Shown piece after piece: positions 43,010-54,764 of a stretch of DNA of 64,000 bases. The stretch's first letter is position 1. Each line of letters begins with the position of its first letter. The stretch spans positions 6,988,727 to 7,052,726 of the forward strand of contig CM073327.1 of NCBI GenBank assembly GCA_037043015.1, read 5' to 3'. The notes under the pieces were generated by a model. The model made no database searches. It was not told where the DNA came from and saw only the letters and a list, made by a program, of their open reading frames with translations. Made by a program: the position numbers and the translations under genes. The stretch comes from Bryum argenteum (lineage: Eukaryota; Streptophyta; Bryopsida; Bryales; Bryaceae).

Positions 43010-43690
43010 AGATATAGAGTTTCTCTGAAAAATGTTTCCAAATGGAACCTCAACTCTTAATAACGTTTGCATACAGCATCCAAATCACACATTCTGTAGT
43101 GCATTGGAATCCTCTTACACTTGCCTACAAAATACTCTCAAATGTACAACGATACCATTTTGGGTACCGCATAAATGTTACAATCTGTGGCAGGGACGAT
43201 TAGTAGGGAAGTAATTCACGATCAACGGAGGTTTCTGCTTCTCACTCGGAGCAGCAGCAGATTCGGCGCTTTTGAACCATTTGAAAGGATTTCGAGAGGT
43301 CTTCTCCTTGGGACTCTTGTGGAGCTGCTCGGGTGTCACCTTGGAATCGCCCGCCATAGCTGAGAAGATCTGCAACTGATCGAAAACTTGAATGAAAACA
43401 CTCTAGATAGCTAAAACACTCTAGAATCGGAGGATGTCTCGAAGTGGAGTCGGGGAGATGTTCAAGCGATGATCCACAGAGTATGAGTGATGTATATAAA
43501 GGTTTGGAGGGTGGTTTTGTGACAAGCTTGAGCTTGTCACTCGTTTTTGAAAGAAGACTTCTCAAAGTCGTTTGGTATAAAATTGAATTGCAGGGTCATG
43601 GCAAGTTCGCGGAGAGTGGTCTAGTGTTGTTCGGCCGCCCTTGTGCCCAGTTACTTGAGTGGGGATGGCTTTACCGACTTTTATTGGTGA
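43010..43690 (-). repeat. Tandem duplication unit 2
   Basis: Second copy of the block at 40840-41580, in the same orientation, about 2.1 kb away. The match reaches upstream of the gene to the stretch around CGGCCGCCCTTGTGCC (compare CTGCCGCCCTTGTGCC at 41503), so promoter DNA was duplicated too. Confidence 0.75.
43178..43357 (-). CDS. Small protein of 59 residues, unknown function, copy 2
   Basis: The ATG is at 43357. The product begins MAGDSKVTPEQLHKSPKE and ends NYFPTNRPCHRL. Compared with copy 1 it has KEKT for KKTT, NPF for NPL, one extra Ala, LIV for LVV and CHR for CLR; the first 17 residues are identical. The pattern of conservative changes and a single-codon length change suggests both copies were under coding constraint after the duplication. 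Confidence 0.55.
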   Translation of the reverse strand: MAGDSKVTPEQLHKSPKEKTSRNPFKWFKSAESAAAPSEKQKPPLIVNYFPTNRPCHRL

Positions 43691-44609
43691 GCTGGCTCCA
43701 TGATATTTGGCCTTGCGGAATGTTCATGATGAAGCCTGGGTTTCTCCGAAAGTGTTCCAGTGGAAAGAGCACTTGTTCGTAGTACGGTAGTCAGAATTCT
43801 TGGGGAAATGAACCACTATGTAACCGTAGCCCAGCTTTACAAGCATGAGATGGAGGCTCCTCATTCGTTCTTCAAAGGAGGGTTATTCCGAATAACTAAT
43901 CAGCGCCTTACTTGTGAGGTTATGGATTCAGGCTGTCGGCCACCCACAACAAGATACCTGCAGTTTCTTCTTCTACCTACTGATTTATGGAGGAGAGGGC
44001 TTAAACTGTGTACTTCCGATTAAATTGATCGAGTTGTATGACGAACTACTGAAATTGAGGTGTATTCAAACACAGAGAATCCTCAATCACACGATTTAAT
44101 CTCTTCACTTACATTCAACGATTCTCAAGGTCAATCATTATAGGTTTATGCACTAGGTAACTCAAAGGGAGCCCATGGATATGGGAAATTACTAGTGGGG
44201 AATCCTCTCGAGAAAGATAAGACCTCAAGACGAAGATGCAAGGAATACTCAAGAATAATAATTCCCATCACCGCTACTCAGACCCTGTCACTCTCATTAC
44301 TAGCAACACCTCAATCTCACTAATCAGTCATACAACTCGATCTTACGTACACCTCAAAAAACACAACTTACAGCATCATAAGTCGCGCATAAATCACTTC
44401 AAAGAGCTTACAACCACATTCACAGTGCTGCTCCAACAAAACCACTCAAGGTCTTGTACAGAAAGAACATTCAACCGACTAATCACCATTTCCATCCACA
44501 AACCAAAGGGATGTGTTATACAATAAAACAATGTTATGGTACACACCTAATATTCTACACAGCTACACTCTGAATAACTCCAAATGGTCGAAGAAGAAAC
44601 ATTTCGATT
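43691..44609. other. Interval without a recognised gene
   Basis: A frame at 43760-44023 (GEMNHYVTVAQLYKHEMEAP) and one at 44236-44526 are open but match no family known to me. I see no splice context linking them to neighbours. Confidence 0.35.
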
Positions 44610-46797
44610 CTAACAAAATAAACTCTCACGAGTTGCAACACCCGTTGTAGGGTTGGTACCTTTGGCTCTTCTACACATTTGCAGACGCTGATAGTTGTCC
44701 ACCAGAGCATCTGTGAAATCAGCCCCTGTAATGTCGGCTCCTGCAAAGCATCAAAGTCGAATCCAATCTTAGAAACTTGTGGGCAAACATTCGAAACCTC
44801 TCTGCTAATAATGTCACCCATGTAACCATTTACATTATGAAATAAGCAAACACTGATCATTGATACAAGCATTTAAATGAACTGAAATGACAAGAAATGG
44901 CTGTACCATCAAACTGAGATCCAGACAAAACAGCATCCGTAAAATTGGCTGCATCCAAAACACACATGGAACCAATCCCGCTTCAAAATAACGATGAAAC
45001 AGTTGATCTACATATGTTCATTGCTTTTATTAGAGAAAATAATATCCTCAACCTTATCAATAGGAGCATAATAGAAGGTGGTGGTGGAAAGTCCCTTGCT
45101 AGAGCATAATAGAAAGTTATCGAGGATTTTTTTGCAAGATTTTTCAATATCAGATTGGATGTGTACCATTTTGAAGATTTGCGCCACGAAAAACAACACG
45201 GTCTGCAAAAGCCCGGATCCTGGAACAGAAAGAAAAGTATCAATAGAAAGTCGATAAGAACGTCACTGATTTGATTGAATAGAAAAATGCAGCTGCTTAT
45301 GAAGTACGTACCAGGAACTATTCTTCAAGTTGCCACCTTCGAAGCCCGCAAATGTATCCGTGCTACCATCCATGACGGAGCCCTCTAGGTTGATCTTCCT
45401 ACAGTCACATGCTGAACAAACTTCTCAGCTCTCTGAGTAGACCAACAACTGAACAAAATTCTAATTCTTGAATGTTTCAAATAAGCTCCATCATAGTAGA
45501 CCATTCGTGTGTAGAAAAGTCGGTGGCAATAGAGTATTCTTTGAAGTGGATCTTGTCATCAAAAGGAAGGAAAGTCTCTTGTACCCATATTATGATGCAG
45601 GGTATCAGAAAGACTTATTATCATATACGTTTTTAGTCTTCTAGTCATATAGACACAAGTGCTTGATTTGTTCAAATATACAGAAACTTACATACCTGCA
45701 AATACCACTCCTGCTAAATTTTCACCAGACATGTTTGCGCCGCGTAAGTCAGCATGATCGAAGCTCTGCAAGCAGACAACCATCAACTCCCTGGTGAGAT
45801 TTCACGTCAAAGTTTTTGCAGCTAACCAGTTCGATTACTAATTTTGTGAAACATGTTAATCGGTGGAAGGTATTATATAGATTAAAAAAGCGTCGATTAA
45901 TACTAAGGAATTTGAAAACAAGACAGATGAAATGAAATCTTACCAGAAAATTCGCATATGCTGGCAAAGCAAGGCAAGATGCACCAATGCCAACGCCCAA
46001 AATTACCCCAATGGCAGCAGTGTTGACCTCCTCCCACCATGTCACCACATTCTCAATAGGACTTTCCTGAATATGCAACACAAAAAAGATCATCAAAAGC
46101 ATGATACTCAAGTAGCCTCAACATTACACTGCTTCATATTCATATGATACTCCAAGCTAAGAGCCTTCTTCAAATGCCAGCGAAATTCAATAACGAAAAC
46201 GATAAGTGATGGAAACCATGCTAATTTGCTTAAATTCAAAGGATCCTGTAATGAATCTTTAAATACTTCGAGAATGGTGATGCATACATGAATCTCATCA
46301 ATGCTTACCGAGGGTTTCTTTGAATCGAGAGAGTGGAAGTCATTGCTAGAACAACAAGTCACACAGTCTCTTTGCGGTGATATCCTGGATATCCTTGAGC
46401 TTCCTCCCTATTTTGCAACAAATCAATACGTTAGCAACATACTTAGATAGTCTCTGCAATAATCAGATTTTGATGGAGAGCTCACCGACTCCTATTATCT
46501 TTTCATCACATTCGATGTACCATTCACTGATCTAAATCTCAATTACATGACCTCTTCTCTGCACGACTGAGACTTTGAAATGTATGATCAATTGCAATTG
46601 AAACGATCAAATATTTACATGTATACATTTAGGGTTGCTGGCTGAGATACATTTAGGGGCAGCTGGTTCTGAATTCATAGCGGAAAAGAGCTCTACAATA
46701 CCTGAGTGATAAGCAGCTGAGAAGGTCCTGTATTAGGTCGTCTACAGGAAGGAGCAAACAAGCCACTGGCAGGAACAGCCTGACAAACGGTCGCCAT
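44610..46797 (-). CDS. Thylakoid-lumen pentapeptide-repeat protein (TL15/TL17-like)
   Basis: Eight exons on the - strand: 46797-46702, 46407-46309, 46066-45944, 45765-45696, 45411-45312, 45219-45167, 44948-44907 and 44740-44610. All junctions are GT-AG and the phases fit, giving 237 residues and a TAG stop. The N-terminus is Ser/Arg-rich like a plastid transit peptide. It is followed by a hydrophobic segment GVILGVGIGASCLALPAYA that ends in a lumen-type cleavage motif (residues about 85-104). The mature part has pentapeptide repeats of the A(D/N)LXX type (HADLRGANMSGENLAG, FRGANLQNANFTDAVL, GADITGADFTDAL) and the C-terminal QMCRRAKGTNPTTGVATRES typical of the plant TL15/TL17 lumenal proteins, which are small right-handed beta-helices of unclear function in the lumen. 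The gene looks intact. Confidence 0.85.
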
Positions 46798-47163
46798 GAG
46801 CTGAAGTATCCTGCAATTGCAATGGGAATGCTTCTTCAAGAGAGGGATGCGCAATGTGGAGGAACCCAAATCATGCCAGCAATCCAAGTTGAGCATATGA
46901 GGCATGAATGTGTGCTATCAATAGAGCGGGAAAATTCAAGGATGACTTACCGAAAATTGGAGTACGATACAGTGGGCAGTTGTTTAGTGCTCAAAGCGCT
47001 GATGTCAATGCTTGGTCGCCATCGCCAGCGTCTCCAAGATAGACTTTGAGGAGAGAGTCGGAGTTCCCTTACCCTGTTCCCAATGTTCTCAGAGTTCCCA
47101 AGTGGCTCTTTGGGAACATTGTTCATTTGGGAATGCACCAACGATGAAACTCGTATTATTACT

Positions 47164-47396
47164 TTAACCCTTAAAAGTCCCTTGGGGATAGTATGTACGC
47201 TGTCGTATAATTAGGATTTGCTATCAACAAGAAACTCTGCATTGGAATTGTAATAGCTCACTAGAACCGCATTAATTCAAATGTCAACTTCTTCTTCGAC
47301 CTCAAACACATTAAAGGTGTGCATTCACTCCAAATACAACCAAAATACACCGTATTCTACTGGTCGCCCCGGCACGCTCAGACCTTTAGGGGTTAA
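47164..47396. mobile_element. Short TTAA-flanked MITE, 233 bp
   Basis: Begins TTAACCCTTAAAAGTCC (47164) and ends GACCTTTAGGGGTTAA (47396). The arms pair with a few mismatches. The terminal sequence is that of the TTAA family, with a different short interior. It lies just upstream of the thylakoid-lumen gene, about 370 bases from its start codon. Confidence 0.7.
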
Positions 47397-48579
47397 GATG
47401 CCTCAATCCATTGGGTTCATTTGAAGGTATTAGAGTACCTTAGAAACTTACCGTAGAGAAATGGCCTTGCAAGTTGAATCCTCAATAAGTGGAGCCTTTG
47501 TTACTGCTAGTGGGGCAGGGTCTGTCATCACCACTCAAAACTGTACATAATGCAAATGAACTTCAACAGATTAATGGAGTTTGGTAACAAACCTCAATTT
47601 TCGATGTGTACATACGTACAGTACCCACCAACAAGTTTACATTCAGAGCAAGAAGAGATAACATACCTTCAACTTTCAAATGATCACCATGTTTGCGAAA
47701 TCTATCCAAATTGCAAATTATGAAGTATGAAAGAAAGGTAGTGCATTTTTTCTTTACCAATACATGAAAAACCTCCAAAAAAATGTATAAATTCATTTTA
47801 TAACTTTGGTATCTTTTAACTTACTTTTCAGTATCTACCTTCGACTATTATAAAGACCATTACATGGTGAGGTTTGTTAAGGAAGAGAGTAATAATATCT
47901 CTTTAGAAACCTCTCTTGACATCTGCCCTTTACATATATGTGACTCACATTTACAAATATTGAGTTGGGGTTGGTGCAAGAAACCTTCATGTTGTCTCTT
48001 ATTGGAAAAGCAACATACACATTTTGAAGTGCAATAATTGCTCATAAACTTTTCTTACACATGGGGCTTGGATTAGCATAGAAGAGATAGTTTTGATAAC
48101 ATTAGCTACATTTTGAGCACTTCGGTGGTAGTTTCATGGAATTTGGTTATTCTAGGTGCTAGATATGATCATTTGAAGTTGCCATTGTTTATTGCGGCAT
48201 TTACTAAGAGTACAAAAGTCCAATGTTGAGCTTCTTGGGGGCAACAATTCAAGTTCTTTCTAAAAAGCTATTGCATATATAGAAAGTGTATCGAAGTAGC
48301 TTCCATAAAAGATTGTTGAAGTTTTCCATTGTCTCATGCCTCAGCAAAAGTAGCTCGAGATAAGAGCTAAGGGTAAATAGTGAATAATATATTAAAAAGT
48401 CATAGATTAAAATAGAAATTATGATTTTTATTGAAATTTCTTCAGATCATGGTATAAAATACTACATGATCTCTCCGATACAGTTTGTAATTGGCAGTTT
48501 GGATTATTTTTGTGAACATGGCAATTGTTCAAAGATTACAACATGTTCTCTTGTTTCAATTCTGAACGTAAACTTATTG

Positions 48580-49600
48580 GTGGGTACTGTACATACGAGA
48601 GTGAGGGCTATCCCCTACCTCGTAATCTGCATAATCACACACGACGTAGTTGGTGTCAGACTCCAACTCTTTGGCAACAAACTTGTTGTCAAAGGTTGTG
48701 CTCACGATGTGACTTTTGATGAACTCTGTTGTCTGTCTGTATGTACTTTGTGTCCACCGAAGTATCCCATTAGATTTTGTGCAAAAGAAAATCTATAAAA
48801 CTAATCGTTCGTTGTAATGACGCATTTTGAACAATCATATAAACTCTTACCCCTATGCAGTAATATTCGATGATCTCTCACTGTTATGCAAATGAGGGAC
48901 GCCATACTACTTTGATCGAATCTGTGCCTTGTCTTGAAACCACTGGCTCTGATAGCTCTTGTGGTGGACCATATTCCATAATGAAAGTAATTTTCAATCA
49001 ACATAACAATGCTAATCTTGCTTGCAACTCCTCTTTTAAAAAGAAGTATGGATAAGCAAAATCTAAATGAATGATTCACTTACTTTCAGAAGTCCATCCC
49101 ACTGTAGTTAGAGTTCGAATGCGTACTCCAACCTTTGATGCAGGTGGAAGAGCAGCCAATTGGTACGAGTGGGCACTTCCATAATATACCATGGTCCAGG
49201 CCTTAGCGGTTCCGAGCTTTGTATCAATCTAGAATGTGCAGGCTCAATTATTCAACATGAAAATCTATTCGACAGAAACAATTGATTATAACACATTGAG
49301 AATTATAAAGAGGATGCTTACATGGTCCCCGGAGGAAAGGTGTAAGTGTTATGGCCTCAATTGAGGTTGATGGTTGTTGCAGTGATGTTTCATGTAACGC
49401 TAGGCTCTACAACATGAGAAACCTGAAACTCTATTTGGAACTCTTCATCCCTATAGCCTTCGTCACTCTCCACACTCGATACTGCAGTATTGATGCTTGG
49501 AGGCTCGTTCGTTGCATTATCAAAAACCACCTTCCCTTTGTGATTGCTTCTCGCAATCTCTTTGACTTTGGCCTTTGCCGTTTGGCCTCCGCCGTGTTTA
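48580..49600 (-). pseudogene. Fibronectin type III domain protein remnant (FNDC3-like)
   Basis: On the - strand an exon at 49228-49084 encodes 48 residues including AWTMVYYGSAHSYQLAALPP and KVGVRIRTLTTVGWTSE, the second half of an FN3 domain. With a phase-1 GT-AG intron it joins an exon from 48948 reading PVVSRQGTDSIKVVWRPSFA, the start of the next FN3 domain. An upstream block at about 49580-49402 reads KEIARSNHKGKVVFDNATNE. After SFA an in-frame TAA follows with no good donor before it, so the gene is probably decayed. A piece of the downstream part (48470-48600) recurs inverted at 47590-47720. The FN3 fold is inferred from pattern only. Confidence 0.45.
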
Positions 49601-49689
49601 TAGTTGCAACAAAACCCTAAGATTCTTCAGCTCGTCCAAACATCATGCTTAGAGAACAGAGAATAGAGAACACATGCTCTTCTAGTTGG

Positions 49690-50505
49690 GGCACCTCCGC
49701 CGCGAGAACCTCATGTGCGCTACCACCTCCTAGGTTGCGACCTCTGGCGCTACAATCTCTACCAGGACAACCTCTTGCGCAACAACTTACGACGCAACAA
49801 CATCTTGCGCAACAACCTCTCGTGCTACAACCCCTAACGCTATACCTTTGGCTATGACCTCTTGCGCTACAATATGTGATACTACTACTTATGAGGCTAC
49901 GACGTCTCTCGCAACAACTTCCGACGCGACAATATCTTGCGCAACAACCTCTTGTGCTACGACCTCTGGCACTAGGACCTCTCGCACAACAACATCTTGC
50001 GCGATAACCTCTAACGCAACAACCTTTAAGGCTACAACCTCTCGGGCGACCACCTCTCGTGCTACTACTCTTGAGCTACGACCTTTCGCGCAACAACTTC
50101 CGACTCGACAACATCTTCCACAACAACCTCCTTTGCTACAACCTCTCGCGCGACAACATCTTGCGGGATAACCATTAACACAACAACTTCTAACCCTACA
50201 ACCTCTAACGCTAACCTCTAGCGCTACGACCTTTTGCGCAACAACTTCCGGCGCGACAACATCTTGCGCAACAACCTCTTGTGCTACGACCTTGGCAACA
50301 ACATCTTGCGTAGAATCTCTTGCGCTACAACCTGGCACTAAAACCTCTCGCGCAAAAACTTTCTGCGAGACAACATCTTGCGCAACAACCTCTCGTGCTA
50401 CGACCTCTTGCGCTAGGACTTCTCGCACGACAACATCTTGCCCAACTACCTCTAACACAACAACCTCTAACGCTACAACCTCACGTGCCGCCTCCCCCAC
50501 AACGA
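49690..50505 (-). repeat. 15-bp minisatellite, open in all frames
   Basis: About 50 degenerate copies of a 15-bp unit around CTTGCGCAACAACCT fill this stretch. On the - strand it reads as the five-residue repeat (E/D)VVA(R/Q/L), for example EVVAREVVAQDVV, open for 203 codons to 49889. On the + strand it reads TTSxA or QQPLA. Because the unit is a multiple of three and lacks stops, length of open frame is no proof of coding. Confidence 0.8.
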
Positions 50506-50658
50506 CTAACCCTCCTCTTGAGCGGCCTCGTCATTAGGCCAACCCTCCTCCAACGAGACGTCTTGTGTAGCTTCCTCCTCCGGCGAGACCTGCTCGTACT
50601 CGGCTTTCTCTATCGATACCTCGTGATTAGCCTCCTCTGTCAGGACCTCCTCCGCCAT
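50506..50658 (-). CDS. Short acidic frame upstream of the minisatellite, uncertain
   Basis: An ATG at 50658 opens 50 codons: MAEEVLTEEANHEVSIEKAE, then a Glu-rich tail, ending in TAG at 50506-50508. It directly abuts the minisatellite, where a neighbouring frame continues as GEAAREVVALEVV. It may be the original N-terminus of the FN3 gene that lies downstream on the same strand. That link is inference only. Confidence 0.25.
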   Translation of the reverse strand: MAEEVLTEEANHEVSIEKAEYEQVSPEEEATQDVSLEEGWPNDEAAQEEG

Positions 50659-50659
50659 G

Positions 50660-52940
50660 GTCACCTCCTACCTAGCCTCCTCTGTCGAGTCTTTATGAGC
50701 CACAATTGTACTTATCGTGATCCATGCTAGAAATTGAGGTCTTCCTGACATCGTTTGAACTAGTTGGCTGCTAGACGTTGTAATAAAAGCATCTATAAAA
50801 ATGGGAGCATTTATACTCTCGTCGCAGCATAGCCCTTTACTCAAGTATAAGCGCTTATACTTCAAAAATTCAAAACTCATTGTAGAAAAGTCCAAAATTG
50901 ATGATTCCACTTGCTCTAGCTTTCTACTAATTTCTCCCATGCACTAAAACTACTTGCACTGCTAACATCCCTTTAGATTTTCTGTGCTCAAAATTGCGCC
51001 ATTATTGGCCACCTTACTATAGTATAGGTTCTATTTCTATACTTAGCAATATTTGACTTGACTACTTCAAGGAGTGGATCAACACCACTTGATGGTTCAA
51101 GTTGCTTTAATCATTGGACAATTTGACTTATAAGTAGCATGTGGTATTTCTCAAGTATCCAATTTTCTGAAGGTGACTTATAAATATTAGACACTTGTAA
51201 ATAACTACTTGCTTGTTTTTGCATGACTTATTCTTCTATAACATCGCATTAGTTCTACTCGGTCTACTTTGTATAACTTTGAAGTTAGAAGTACATATAT
51301 TTTGGGCTTTTTAATTTTACATCAAAATGAGTCAGTTTTTGTTGATTTGAAAATTGGTAATTAGACATTTTTGTTTGAAACATTGTTCTTAATTCATCAA
51401 CACTCTATAGTAATAACTAACTTATCTAAATACTAACTACTTTCTTGTTCGAATTTGCAATCATCATTTTTAGTGATATTGATGTAATATACCGTCTACC
51501 AAAGCATAATTTTGATTAAAAAGTCAGTAGTAGCTAGTAGCACCAATTACAATGAATAGATTTGACATGATCCAATAACTCTACTTGGAAGCATTGGATG
51601 TAAAAACAAATGGGCATGGTATGGAATACAACATATTATTATTAATTGCTACAAAAAAATATTTATACACAGTTTGAAATTCAAGGGCGATGCCAAAATC
51701 CCAAAAATTGACAAGATCATCTACAAAAGATAAATTAATTATTCAGCAAAAGTGTGCCAAATCTAATTAACACATATAATATTTCAGATGTGGTTATATA
51801 CATTGGCGACTTTTTGTTTTGTTACCATGATAATCAAATCGTGATTTCCATTCTTATTATCATGATATGTACAATGACACTCATATCCTCAAAATTATCA
51901 CAACTTCAATTATTGAGTTGCAAATACACCCTAAGATGAGTACAATATGACAAAAAAAATCGTATATTGTCCAATGGCATACAACCTTATTTACTCACTT
52001 ACGAACATAAAAGGAGAATGACCTTGAAAAGTGGAGAATGACTACCGTACTAACTGTGACGTCCCCAAAGTATGCTAAATTTTTCATTATGGATATTGTG
52101 TTCATGGTCTCCTTGATTATAGTTGAGTAGAAGCAAATGCCTCAACTCGACTACAATCACGTAGACCATGAGGCTCCAAAATCATTGATTGGCTAGTCTT
52201 CAATTATTTAATGAGAAAGGAGAAAAAAAGGGGAGGATAAAAGAGAGAATGATGATGATTTATTTTAGAGAATTGAGCGTAGACTTGTTCGTGTCCAAAT
52301 CTACTTCACACCACAAGAGACCAAGCCACACAAAAATTCATTTTTGATATTTGATTTATCATGGTCACGGCTCTCCGCCAAGAGCCATGATTTAATTTTC
52401 TTGGTCATGGCTCTTGGTCCGTAGTGTAAAAGAACCTTTAGTATCCATATTTCTATTCAATAAAACTATACTACCACTACTCACAAGAGCTACATAATAG
52501 GAATGAGTCATGATTGTTACTTTCTGGTACACCCGAAGCTAAAGTGAGAATCGAATGGACTTCTGCAGTGTCTTAATACTATAATCATTTTTTTCTCCTT
52601 AATCTTTTTACAATCAACAATTAAATCACTCTCCTCATACGAAAACATTTGTCATATGAAGCATCACGTCACCTCCTTAAATAAACATTTTGCATCAATC
52701 AAAAATTCATCCAAGTACAAAGTTACTCTCTGCACTTCGAATTGCGAGAATGCACTTTTACCTCAGAGACATGAGCTTGATAGTCAGATCTCATATGTAA
52801 AAGCATGTATGTCCAATATATTTCAACAACAAATAATCTAGACTACAAAAGCTAATTTGCAATACGTAGAAAATTTGCTTCCTTCACTACGTCGGCCAAC
52901 TTATCTTTTTGTAGGTTGTAGTAAGTATAAATTATCCTTA
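50660..52940. other. AT-rich interval without a recognised gene
   Basis: No splice-supported coding sequence seen. It contains a foldback at 52102-52171 and repeated pieces of TCATGGTCACGGCTCT / TCATGGCTCTTGG near 52355-52420. It forms the far upstream DNA of the LOG gene. Confidence 0.45.
52102..52171. other. Short foldback (possible small-RNA hairpin)
   Basis: TCATGGTCT at 52102 pairs with AGACCATGA ending at 52171, and inner parts GATTATAGTTGAGT and ACTCGACTACAATC pair with few mismatches, giving a stem of about 29 base pairs and a loop of about 10 bases. The size is within the range of a plant MIRNA foldback or a very small MITE. No expression evidence is available. Confidence 0.35.
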
Positions 52941-52942
52941 TA

Positions 52943-53055
52943 TTTTATATCCTTGGTATAAGAACTTTTGAGCCTTGGTAGTAGAACTTTTCATTCTCGA
53001 TAGTTATACTTTTGATCCTTGGTAGTTATACTTTTCATCCTCGATAGTTGGTGGA
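52943..53055 (+). repeat. Tandem 22-bp repeats upstream of the LOG gene
   Basis: Four to five units alternate between forms like CTTTTGATCCTTGGTAGTTA and CTTTTCATCCTCGATAGTTG, giving a 44-bp higher-order repeat. They end about 160 bases before the LOG ATG, so they fall in its likely promoter or 5' untranslated region. Confidence 0.75.
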
Positions 53056-53215
53056 ACTTGCAAGTATATACAGGGTCACATGGTCTCTATCCTCACACTT
53101 TTTCTTTACACACCTTCTTTATCTCTTGTGCTTTTTGCAACTTTGTTATTCTCTCTAGCGAGGAGCTTGCGTCAAGTTTATTAGAGTAGTTTCGTCTTGC
53201 CAATCTTGTGTTATC

Positions 53216-54764
53216 ATGGATCACGCAAGCTCCCAAGACACCTTTTCTCGCATTTGTGTTTTTTGTGGGAGTAGTAGCGGGAAGAAAGCTATCTACAGTG
53301 AGGTAGCGAAACAATTGGGCGTTGAAATGGTAACAACAAAACCTCCCAAACCTCTTGATTGAATTTTTTATTTAATGAAAACCTGTTCACTTGATCCAAG
53401 TCCTTTACTTAGATTTTATCGAGGCAACTTGAACCTTCCTTATTAATGAGTGGAAATTGCATTTTACAGGCAAAGCGGAACATTGACCTTGTGTACGGTG
53501 GCGGGAGCATTGGACTTATGGGGACAGTTGCTAAAACCATGCAAGATAACGACCGTCATGTTGTTGGGTAAAGCGCGCATGCCCTAAAGTTTATAATCTT
53601 TCTTCCTCCTTTTTTCATCTTTTGTATCATGATTTTCCCCCTTCATTAATATTGTACAAGTTTCCAACTCATCTCACCCCTCTCTTCTTTCATTGCCTTT
53701 TTTTAAACTACAGGGTAATTCCTTGAGCTCTTATGCCAAAAGAGATATGCGGAGCTACTTTTGGAGACCTTGTGGCTGTAGATGACATGCATCAACGGAA
53801 AGCAGAAATGGCACGCCGAGCCGATGCTTTTATCGCTCTTCCAGGTATTTTGCACATGATTTACATTAAGTATTTTCAATGTACATTACATATACATTGT
53901 TGTAAAAGCTCTCAACTTCATCATAAAAGAACCATCTCATTGTTTACGGTTATGTGGCAGGTGGATTTGGTACATTTGAGGAGGTGTTGGAAATCATAAC
54001 ATGGGCGCAACTTGGCATCCACACAAAACCAGTAAGTCGATGCTTCTCTTTGCAAGGATTAGAGTGCTACATACAATGTCTATAGAATCTTCTTTTCAAA
54101 AAAAACTCATGATCTTACTAATACTTTTATTTATATGTAGGTGGGACTTTTGAATGTCGATGGCTACTACGATGCAATGCTTGCATTGTTTGACAAGGCA
54201 TATGAAGAAGGCTTTCTCAACCTTGCAAGTCGCAATATTGTTGTCTCTGCACCTACCGCCCATGCCCTTTTGGATGGCTTGAAGGTAAATTTCCACCTAA
54301 TTCCATTGATTTGGGATACATGCAATTGATTATGCAAAAATAAATTCATTTGTGTGTGAAATTCTCAAACTTTATGCACTAACAACATATGTGTTGGCTA
54401 TTTAGAGATGCAATAGTCCTTTCAACTTTTGAAAACCCATTGTGGTGGTCTGTTGTAGAACTATGCACCAATGGTGGACAAAAGTGTCCCACAATTGACT
54501 TGGGATACTACAACTCGTGTATCAACATCTTCCAAGCCAAAAGTCAATTCGACAAATGCGTTTCATAATCGTGCATTCTCCATGGGGTTCGAGGATGCTC
54601 GAACGGCCGTAACCAAGTGCAGCATCACTAAGGTGAAACTAGGAGCGCGTCATCATTATCCAATGCATGTTCAACAAGGTTTCAAGAGTGGATTGACTCG
54701 GTCTCAGCCAATTTCAACAAAATTAAATAGCATATCTCATCGATCTATGATGGCATTCTTTTAG
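53216..54764 (+). CDS. LOG-like: LOG-type cytokinin riboside 5'-monophosphate phosphoribohydrolase, with one in-frame stop
   Basis: LOG enzymes release active cytokinin bases from their nucleotides. Six exons: 53216-53329, 53470-53567, 53714-53844, 53961-54031, 54141-54284 and 54459-54764, all GT-AG with matching phases. Family marks are [41 protein letters not shown] and the catalytic [10 protein letters not shown], then [20 protein letters not shown]. The total is 287 codons, longer than the usual 210-220 because of a 70-residue tail rich in Ser, Thr and Lys. In exon 3 codon 75 is TGA (53724-53726) where the family has Arg or Lys (VIPRALMP). A CGA to TGA change at a CpG explains it. All else is open, so this is a very young pseudogene, a null allele, or a sequence error. 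Confidence 0.85.

Noticed and set aside
49351-49620. 89-codon frame on the + strand
   Set aside because: It overlaps the - strand FN3-region exons, whose frames show better family features and splice junctions.
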